Shown here: piece by piece, positions 1-5,099 of the stretch | Layout of the letters: every line of letters starts with the position of its first letter | Position numbering within the stretch: position 1 is the first letter of the stretch | Notes under the pieces: generated by a model | What the model saw: the letters and a program-made list of their open reading frames with translations, nothing else | What the model was told of the DNA's origin: nothing | The model's database searches: none | From: Oceanococcus sp041625325 | GTDB lineage: Bacteria; Pseudomonadota; Gammaproteobacteria; Nevskiales; Oceanococcaceae | Length of the DNA: 7,412 bases | NCBI GenBank assembly: GCA_041625325.1 | Contig: JBFJTN010000183.1 | Location: 1 to 7,412 of the forward strand | Direction of reading: 5' to 3' | Position numbers and translations under genes: made by a program

Positions 1-1130
1 ATGGTTGCGGAGAGCAGGACCACGAAGAACACCACATTGAAGATCAGCTGGGCGCCCGGCAGCCCGAAAACCAGGGGAAAGATGGCCAGGATGATGGGCA
101 CGGAGCCGCGCAGACCCACCCAGGACACCAGTGTCATTTCCGCGGCGCTGAATCGCATGGGCGCGAGCAGCAGGAAGACCGCCAGCGGGCGGGCCAGCAG
201 GATCAGCACCAGAGCGATGATCAGGCCCTCGCGCCAGACATCCAGCAGCTCGCTCGGATTCACCAGCAGTCCGAGCATGACGAACATGGCGATCTGGCTC
301 AGCCAGGCGAGTCCATCGTGGAACAGCAGGGTGCCCCGCTGGAACACGAAACGGCCATTGCCGATGATCACCCCGCTGACGAAGATTGCCAGAAAGCCGC
401 TACCCCCCACATTGGCCGAGATCCCGAAGGAAAGGAAGCCGCAGGCGGCGACGAGAACGGGGTAAAGCCCCGACGCGGTCAGGCGTATGCGGTTGATCAG
501 GCGCAGGGCGAGCCAGCCGACCACCAGCCCGGACAGCGCCCCCAGCCCCATCTGCAGCAGGAACAGCTGAAGCAGGCCGGGACCCAGCGGCTCCTGGTTG
601 ACCAGCACTTCCAGCAAGCCAATGGTCAGGAAGATGGCCATCGGATCATTCGACGCGCTTTCGATCTCCACGATCGACTTCAGGCGGTGCTGGATCTGGA
701 CCCCGGCATCACGCAGCAGTGAAAACACCGCTGCCGCATCGGTGGAGCCGATGATGGCTCCCAGCAGCATCCCCTCCAGCAGTGACAGATTCAGCACGCT
801 GGCGGCAGCCAGCCCGATCACGGCAGCGGTGATCACGACCCCGGCCGTTGCCAGCAGCGCGGCGGGCTTCCAGACCGACTGGATCGCCGGCAGCGAGGTG
901 CGCAAGCCGCCATCGAAAAGAATCACGGCCAGCGCCAGCGTGCCGAGTGCGTGGGCGGCTTGCGCGTTGTCAAAGGCAACCCGCCCGACCCCATCCTCGC
1001 CAGCCAGCATGCCGACCAGCAGAAACAGCACCAGCACCGGCAGGCCCAGGCGGGCAGAGAGCTTGCTGGATGCGATGCCGAACAGGATCAGGACTGCGGC
1101 AAGAAGGATGATCTGATCGACGCTGAACAT
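1..1130 (-). CDS. nhaP2: K+/H+ antiporter NhaP2/CvrA family, N-terminal part (3' end outside window)
   Basis: An inner-membrane cation/proton antiporter of the CPA1 group. By family knowledge NhaP2/CvrA exchanges K+ (or Na+) for H+ and serves in cell-volume and cytoplasmic ion control. The minus strand reads 376 codons without a stop to the window edge, almost entirely hydrophobic. Family motifs are clear: GSTDAAAVFSLL at residues 128-139, ESASNDPMAIF at 157-167 with the ion-binding Asn161-Asp162 pair, and VGLRGSVPIILAI at 338-350. Known members are roughly 560-580 residues, so the missing part should be the last transmembrane helices plus the cytosolic TrkA-C/CorC-like regulatory region. ATG at 1128-1130 is the only usual start codon downstream of an in-frame TAG at 1176-1178; no strong Shine-Dalgarno precedes it. 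The gene lies 157 bases downstream of the cytochrome gene on the same strand and is probably transcribed separately. The antiporter family is sure; the exact ion is inferred. Confidence 0.93.
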   Translation of the reverse strand, partial: MFSVDQIILLAAVLILFGIASSKLSARLGLPVLVLFLLVGMLAGEDGVGRVAFDNAQAAHALGTLALAVILFDGGLRTSLPAIQSVWKPAALLATAGVVITAAVIGLAAASVLNLSLLEGMLLGAIIGSTDAAAVFSLLRDAGVQIQHRLKSIVEIESASNDPMAIFLTIGLLEVLVNQEPLGPGLLQLFLLQMGLGALSGLVVGWLALRLINRIRLTASGLYPVLVAACGFLSFGISANVGGSGFLAIFVSGVIIGNGRFVFQRGTLLFHDGLAWLSQIAMFVMLGLLVNPSELLDVWREGLIIALVLILLARPLAVFLLLAPMRFSAAEMTLVSWVGLRGSVPIILAIFPLVFGLPGAQLIFNVVFFVVLLSAT

Positions 1131-1224
1131 GGCCGTGTTGCGCTGTGCCGCAATGCCGGATGAGAGGCGGACATCCTAGCCCATGAAAAGCCGCTCGCGG
1201 TGCCCCTGCCTGAGAGCGGCAGCG

Positions 1225-1285
1225 GGCCAGCCCCGGCTGGCCAGCGAGACCTTGATCACACCGGCAGCGCGGGCTGGCGGCCCGC
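1225..1285 (-). terminator. Pair of GC-rich hairpins after the cytochrome gene (possible weak terminator)
   Basis: Two perfect inverted repeats lie between the cytochrome stop codon and the antiporter gene. One has 6-base arms GCGGGC/GCCCGC (1269-1274 and 1280-1285, 5-base loop) starting 2 bases after the stop codon. The other has 8-base arms GGCCAGCC/GGCTGGCC (1225-1232 and 1235-1242, 2-base spacer). Neither is followed by a T-tract on the minus strand, so these are not canonical intrinsic terminators. They may instead protect the mRNA 3' end or slow polymerase. In sequence this rich in GC, chance hairpins are common. Confidence 0.25.
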
Positions 1286-1287
1286 GG

Positions 1288-3126
1288 CTAGGGCTGGCGC
1301 GCGACGGCCACCGGCGAGACCGCACTGGCCTGGTTGCCCCAGGCATTGCGGATGAAGCTCAGCACGGCGGCGAGATCGTCATCCTCCAGCTGATGGGCGA
1401 AGGGCGGCATGCCGAAGGGATAGGGATGCGCCCGTGTGCTCGGGGCAAAGCCGCCGAAGTTGAGAACCCGGATCGCATTGGCCGGCGAGGGGCTCAGCAC
1501 CATCGGGTTGCCTCGCAGCGGCGGGGTGACCATGGGCTCGCCTTCGCCTTCTTCGCCATGGCAGTCCGCGCAATGCTTCGCGTAGAGCGCCTCACCCCGC
1601 GGCAGCTGGCGCTCGCGCAGTGCCGCGCTGACCGGCAGCGAGGGCGCCCCCTCAACGCGGCTCGAGGGCAGGCTGTCGAGGTAATCCATCATGGCCGCCA
1701 GATCCGACGGACTGAGGTATTGCAGGCTGCTGGCCACGACCTCGCCCATCGGGCCGCTGGCCACCCGGGTTGGCGAGGTTCCCCGACTCAGCAGCATCAG
1801 ACGATCGGCCCGGTCGGCGGCATCGCGACTGGGCTGCAGCGCGGGCGCATACCAGGACCGATCCGGCAGCAGCCCCCCGGCAAAGGCACGCGAGGCCGGC
1901 ATGCCCCCGAGCGCGTCACGTTCACCATGGCAGGCACTGCAATGGCCCAGCACCTCCACCAGATAGCGGCCGCGGTTCCAGGCCGGCCCCTGACGCACAT
2001 CCGGCTCGAAGCGGCCCGGCCTGAAATAGATCCAGCGCCACAGGCGCAGGGCCAGCTGCGTGTTGAAGGGAAAGCGCAGCTCATGTTCCCGGGGTGGCTG
2101 CGAGACCGGCGCCAGAGTTTTCAGGTAGGCCAGCATGCTGTCACTGTCCTGGCGGCTGAGCTGGCTGTAGTGGGTATAGGGAAAGGCGGGGTATAACAGG
2201 CGCCCGTCGGCCGACACGCCCTGATGCAGGGCGCGCCAGAAATCCTCCGTGCTCCATCGGCCGATGCCGGTCTGGGGATCGGGCGTCAGGTTGCTGCTGT
2301 AGACCGCACCGAAAGGCGTGGCGATGGCGCGTCCGCCGGCCAGCGCCGGGCCACCCTGGCGGGTGTGACAGCCGATGCAGTTGCCGGCACGCACCAGGTA
2401 CTCGCCGGGTGACAGGGCTCTGTCAGGGGACGCGGGCGGCGGCGCCTCGACCGTGGCGCAGTCCAGCGGCAACTCCTGCGCGCCCGGCGGCGCGGCCCGG
2501 TCATCCACCGTGGCGGGCTGCGCGGCCAGCCATCCCGCCACCGCGACGATCTGCCGCCGGCTCATGCGCCGCGCGATCTCGCCCATGCAATCCGGCGCGT
2601 CCGCCCGGCGGACTCCGGCCCGCCAGGCGCCCAGCTGGGCCAGCAGATAGTCCGCGTCCAGACCGGTCAGGCCCGGAATGGCCGGCAGTTGCCCATGCAG
2701 CTGCTCACCATGGCAGGCGCGGCAGGCCGGGATCCCGCGCACCGGATCACCGCGACTGACCAGGCTTTCCGCCAGGGCGGCGTCGGCCTCATGCGGCATG
2801 GCCTGCTGCGCGGCGATGCGCGGGGTCTGCGCCGAATAGTAGGCCGCCATCTGCTGCAGGTAATCGTCGCTCAGGTGGCTCAGCAGATTCGCCATTTCGC
2901 GCTGTTGCCGTCGGCCGTCGCGAAAATGGCGCAGCTGATTGAACAGGTATCGGGCCGGCTTGCCCGCGATGGACGGGCTGTACTCCTCCTGGCGCGAGCG
3001 GCCCTGTTCGCCGTGGCAGGCCGTGCATGCCGCCAGCCGCTCCGGCATGCGGTCCAGCGCGGCGGCGAAGCCGGCCGGCAACAGGGCGATGGCAGCGGCC
3101 CAGCTCAGAACAGCAACGGGATTCAA
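1288..3126 (-). CDS. Pentaheme c-type cytochrome: c4-like diheme module fused to AdhB-like triheme module
   Basis: A 612-residue exported electron-transfer protein with five CXXCH heme-attachment sites: C34-H38, C135-H139, C250-H254, C396-H400 and C519-H523. Residues 1-24 look like a signal peptide (hydrophobic, small residues at FAA/AAA near 20-23), so it acts in the periplasm or facing it. Residues 25-205 form two c4/c553-like domains, each with the AGxPxxYL or TGLDADYLL type motif and a candidate axial Met (about M78 and M181). Residues 235-600 resemble the cytochrome subunit of membrane alcohol, gluconate or molybdo-hydroxylase dehydrogenases: GEYLVRAGNC, ATPFGAVYSSNLTPD, NRGRYLVEVLGHCSACH, GPMGEVV (M460) and FGMPPF (M573). 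Family knowledge says such subunits pass electrons from a periplasmic dehydrogenase to ubiquinone or a terminal oxidase. No dehydrogenase is adjacent here. The start is TTG at 3124-3126: an in-frame TGA lies four codons upstream, and the next ATG (residue 27) would remove the signal peptide. The heme count is read directly; the partner and substrate are unknown. Confidence 0.93.
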   Translation of the reverse strand: MNPVAVLSWAAAIALLPAGFAAALDRMPERLAACTACHGEQGRSRQEEYSPSIAGKPARYLFNQLRHFRDGRRQQREMANLLSHLSDDYLQQMAAYYSAQTPRIAAQQAMPHEADAALAESLVSRGDPVRGIPACRACHGEQLHGQLPAIPGLTGLDADYLLAQLGAWRAGVRRADAPDCMGEIARRMSRRQIVAVAGWLAAQPATVDDRAAPPGAQELPLDCATVEAPPPASPDRALSPGEYLVRAGNCIGCHTRQGGPALAGGRAIATPFGAVYSSNLTPDPQTGIGRWSTEDFWRALHQGVSADGRLLYPAFPYTHYSQLSRQDSDSMLAYLKTLAPVSQPPREHELRFPFNTQLALRLWRWIYFRPGRFEPDVRQGPAWNRGRYLVEVLGHCSACHGERDALGGMPASRAFAGGLLPDRSWYAPALQPSRDAADRADRLMLLSRGTSPTRVASGPMGEVVASSLQYLSPSDLAAMMDYLDSLPSSRVEGAPSLPVSAALRERQLPRGEALYAKHCADCHGEEGEGEPMVTPPLRGNPMVLSPSPANAIRVLNFGGFAPSTRAHPYPFGMPPFAHQLEDDDLAAVLSFIRNAWGNQASAVSPVAVARQP

Positions 3127-3131
3127 GGCAG

Positions 3132-3137
3132 CACCTC
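3132..3137 (-). promoter_or_regulatory. Shine-Dalgarno site supporting the TTG start of the pentaheme cytochrome
   Basis: On the minus strand GAGGTG sits 5 bases before TTG at 3126-3124. It overlaps an in-frame TGA (3138-3136), which excludes any farther upstream start. Together they fix TTG as the likely initiation codon. Confidence 0.65.
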
Positions 3138-3181
3138 AATGCGGACATGGCAGGGCTCAGCATGCCCGTTGGTGCGCGTTT

Positions 3182-3236
3182 TCTGTACCATCAATATCTG
3201 TCCCATTTTCTGTAACAGAGGCGGCGGCTGTTACAG
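3182..3236. repeat. Cluster of four CTGT-containing repeat units in the divergent intergenic region (candidate operator array)
   Basis: Between the cytochrome gene and the DUF2970 gene the plus strand carries TCTGTACCAT (3182-3191), TCTGTCCCAT (3197-3206), TCTGTAACAG (3209-3218) and CTGTTACAG (3228-3236). The CTGT starts are spaced 15, 12 and 18 bases. The last two units are each an odd palindrome (CTGT-N-ACAG). The second holds TGTCCC, the half-site of the palindrome in front of the nearby MocR gene at 4995-5009. Ordered repeats in an otherwise GC-rich region, here locally AT-rich, fit an array of transcription factor sites acting on one or both divergent genes. No convincing sigma-70 promoter could be fixed next to them. 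The repeats are seen directly; the operator role and the binding protein are inferred. Confidence 0.5.
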
Positions 3237-3243
3237 CTTTTTT
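3210..3243 (+). terminator. Hairpin with T-tract upstream of the DUF2970 gene (terminator or attenuator-like)
   Basis: Perfect 9-base arms CTGTAACAG (3210-3218) and CTGTTACAG (3228-3236) flank a 9-base GC-rich loop. C and then six Ts (3238-3243) follow on the plus strand, the shape of an intrinsic terminator. No plus-strand gene lies upstream. It would therefore stop antisense transcription leaving the cytochrome region, or act as an attenuator about 75 bases before the DUF2970 start. The arms also belong to the repeat cluster, so an operator is an equally good reading. Confidence 0.4.
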
Positions 3244-3306
3244 CGCTCCGCACTGTGCCTTTCAGCAACCGCCTGAGCGAAGCACACTGCCACCCGTCTC
3301 AACGAT

Positions 3307-3310
3307 GGAG
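3307..3310 (+). promoter_or_regulatory. Shine-Dalgarno site that sets the DUF2970 start
   Basis: GGAG lies 7 bases before the ATG at 3318-3320. This favours that start over an ATG 63 bases upstream at 3255, which would add a low-quality 21-residue extension not expected in the family. Confidence 0.7.
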
Positions 3311-3317
3311 TGCACGC

Positions 3318-3533
3318 ATGATCCGATCCGGCCTCGACAGTGGCACCTCCCTGCGCGAAGTCATCGGCAGCGTCGCCGCGGCATTCTTCGGGGTGCAGAG
3401 TTCACGCCGGCGCCGCCGTGACTTCACCCACGGCAAGCCCTGGCATTATGTCGTGGTGGGCCTGCTCATGACCGCCGGCGTCGTCATGCTTTTCCGGGCC
3501 GCGGTGGAGCTGGCACTGCGATACGCCCACTGA
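3318..3533 (+). CDS. DUF2970 family small membrane protein
   Basis: A 71-residue protein of unknown function matching the DUF2970 pattern. The family core is visible: LREVIGSVAAAFFGVQSS (12-29), then a basic run RRRRR (30-34), DFTHGKPWHYVVVGLL (35-50) and a single hydrophobic segment at about 43-59. This suggests one membrane helix with a short N-terminal amphipathic or re-entrant segment. By the positive-inside rule the basic linker should be cytoplasmic. Its length is typical for the family. It is the only plus-strand gene here: divergent from the cytochrome (191 bases between starts) and convergent with the MocR gene, the stop codons being 3 bases apart. No biochemical role is known to me for this family, and the neighbours do not settle one. 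Family assignment rests on recognising the AAFFGVQS and FTHGKP motifs. Confidence 0.85.
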   Translation: MIRSGLDSGTSLREVIGSVAAAFFGVQSSRRRRRDFTHGKPWHYVVVGLLMTAGVVMLFRAAVELALRYAH

Positions 3534-3536
3534 GGG

Positions 3537-4979
3537 CTACTGGCCTTGATCGGCTTCGCGCTGCATGTCCTCGACCAGTTCACCGAGCCGCTTCAGGGCG
3601 CGATTGATGCGCCGGTCTTCCGGATGACCGGCGTTCAGCCGCAGGGCGCGTGATGCAGCCGGGGCGGCCTGAAAAATATCTCCGGGAGCCAGGCTGATCC
3701 CCTGCTCCAGGGCGCGCCGGTAGAGCTCCAGGGCCTTCAGGCCACGCGGCAGTTCCAGCCAGAGAAAGTAGCCTCCCTGTGGCCGGGTGACGGAGGTCCC
3801 CTCGGGAAACAGGGACGGAATTGCCCGCAGCATGGCGTCACGGCCATCCTGCAGGGCCAGCCGCAGCGCCTTCAGGTGGCGCTCGTAGTCGGCCTCTTGA
3901 AGATAGTCCTCCAGGGCAAGTTGCGCGGGCAGCGAGGTGCTCAGGGTCAGGCCCAGCTTGAGCCGCTGGATCTGCTCGCTGTAGCGACCGCCCGCCACCC
4001 AGCCGACCCGATAGCCCGGTGCCAGACACTTGGAGAAGGAGCTGCAGTGGATCACGCCGCCATCGCGCTCATACGCCTTCAGCGGCAGCGGTCGCTGACC
4101 GTCGGTGTAAAGCTCGCCATAGGCGTCGTCCTCGATCAGCGGCACCTGGTGCTCGGCCAGCAGCCGGACCAGGCGCTGCTTGCGTTCCGACGGCATGGTC
4201 GCCCCGGTCGGGTTCTGGAAGTTGCTCATCACCCAGCAGGCCGCGGGTTTCCGGCGCTCGAGCACCCGCGCCAGACTGTCCAGATCCAGACCGCTCTGCG
4301 GATCGGTCGCCACCTCGATGGCGCGCAGGCCCTGCCGCTGCAGGGCCTGCAGTGCCACATAGAAGGTCGGCGACTCGATGATCACCTCATCGCCGGGCCG
4401 GGTCACCGCCTGCAGGCCCAGATTGAGCCCTTCCATCGCGCCATCGGTGATGACCAGTTCCTCCGGGTCCAGCGCCATGCCGGCAATCTGATAGCGCAGG
4501 GCGATCTGCTGTCGCAGACCCGGGCTTCCGGGGGTCAGGTCGGTCACCGTCCGCCACGGGTCGAGCTTGCGGATGGCCCGCCGCAGGGAGCGATGCAGAC
4601 GGGCGTGAGGAAACAGCTGCGGACTGGGAAAGGCCGAGCCCAGCGGCACCACGTCCCGCGCCTTGCTGGCCTGCACGATCTGATAGATCAGATCGGCCTT
4701 GTGCACGCTCGCCGCCCGCAGGGGCGGACGCGACAGCCCGGGCTCCGGCAATCGCCGGGGCGGTGTCTCCACCACGTAGAATCCCGAGCGTTCGCGCGCA
4801 GCGACCAGACCGCGCGACTCCAGGCGATGATAGGCCTTCAGGACCGTGACCGGACTGATGCCGCGCTGCCGGCCCACCTCGCGCACCGACGGCAGCTGCT
4901 GCCCGGGCCGCAACTGGCCTGACTGGATCAGCCGGGCGATGTCATCGGCGTAATCTTTGTATTTCAATCCCGGCTCCAC
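3537..4979 (-). CDS. MocR-type transcription regulator (GntR winged helix + PLP aminotransferase fold), YdcR-like
   Basis: A cytoplasmic PLP-dependent transcription factor of 480 residues. Residues 4-70 are a GntR winged helix-turn-helix (IxSGQLxPGQQLPSVREV, then SPVTVLKAYHRLESRGLV and SGFYVV). A short linker (about 71-95) leads to a fold-type I aminotransferase domain. The PLP pocket is complete: QNPTG with Asn256, EDDAYGE with Asp284/285 and Tyr287, the SFSK Schiff-base lysine Lys317, and Arg447 in LRLNAG for the ligand carboxylate. MocR proteins typically sense PLP or an amino compound as an external aldimine. The ligand and targets of this one are unknown. The short linker and the KYKDYADDIA opening resemble E. 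coli YdcR. The start given is GTG at 4977-4979, preceded by AGGGAAGG; TTG four codons later (4965-4967) is a fair alternative. It is convergent with the DUF2970 gene and 120 bases downstream of tgpA, with its own candidate promoter and palindrome, so probably a separate and perhaps autoregulated unit. Confidence 0.93.
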   Translation of the reverse strand: MEPGLKYKDYADDIARLIQSGQLRPGQQLPSVREVGRQRGISPVTVLKAYHRLESRGLVAARERSGFYVVETPPRRLPEPGLSRPPLRAASVHKADLIYQIVQASKARDVVPLGSAFPSPQLFPHARLHRSLRRAIRKLDPWRTVTDLTPGSPGLRQQIALRYQIAGMALDPEELVITDGAMEGLNLGLQAVTRPGDEVIIESPTFYVALQALQRQGLRAIEVATDPQSGLDLDSLARVLERRKPAACWVMSNFQNPTGATMPSERKQRLVRLLAEHQVPLIEDDAYGELYTDGQRPLPLKAYERDGGVIHCSSFSKCLAPGYRVGWVAGGRYSEQIQRLKLGLTLSTSLPAQLALEDYLQEADYERHLKALRLALQDGRDAMLRAIPSLFPEGTSVTRPQGGYFLWLELPRGLKALELYRRALEQGISLAPGDIFQAAPAASRALRLNAGHPEDRRINRALKRLGELVEDMQREADQGQ

Positions 4980-4994
4980 CGCCTTCCCTGCCAG

Positions 4995-5009
4995 CGGGAC
5001 ATTGTCCCG
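4995..5009. promoter_or_regulatory. 15-bp perfect palindrome, candidate MocR operator
   Basis: CGGGACA (4995-5001) and TGTCCCG (5003-5009) are exact inverted copies about a single central T. The centre is 23 bases upstream of the GTG start of the MocR gene, and the site covers its presumed -10 box. Dimeric GntR-type regulators bind such sites. Autorepression is inferred from position. Confidence 0.5.
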
Positions 5010-5029
5010 GCGGCCCGCCCGCGAGTAAA
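5001..5029 (-). promoter_or_regulatory. Candidate sigma-70 promoter for the MocR gene
   Basis: On the minus strand TTTACT (5029-5024) and GACAAT (5006-5001) are separated by exactly 17 bases. Each matches 4 of 6 consensus positions, in the most AT-containing part of this GC-rich gap. The predicted start near 4994 would give a leader of about 15 bases ending in AGGGAAGG and the GTG start. The -10 box lies within the palindrome at 4995-5009. Confidence 0.4.
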
Positions 5030-5099
5030 TCCGGCGCCGTCCATTGCCGTGACCCGACAGGCCGGGATATGCGCGCGCCGCAGCCCGCGAGACCGGACC

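Noticed and set aside
1..1116. Several overlapping plus-strand frames in the first 1.1 kb
   Set aside because: All are antisense to the NhaP2-type antiporter, whose minus-strand reading shows all family signatures but has its stop beyond the window edge.
1166..1178. Possible -10 box TAGGAT for the antiporter gene (minus strand 1178-1173)
   Set aside because: No acceptable -35 box lies 16-18 bases upstream, so a promoter cannot be claimed.
1183..2196. Plus-strand open frame of 337 codons
   Set aside because: Antisense shadow of the cytochrome gene plus the downstream gap; Arg/Gly/Gln/His-rich with no recognisable motif.
3169..3197. TTGGTG / CAATAT pair 17 bases apart on the plus strand as a DUF2970 promoter
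   Set aside because: Only three of six consensus matches in each box, and it would place the T-tailed hairpin directly after the start; too weak to list as a promoter.
3255..3317. Longer start for the DUF2970 gene, adding 21 residues
   Set aside because: The added sequence is not family-like, and a GGAG site sits at proper distance from the ATG at 3318.
3876..4922. Plus-strand open frame of 348 codons
   Set aside because: Antisense to the MocR gene, which has a complete winged helix and PLP site; no motif in the antisense product.
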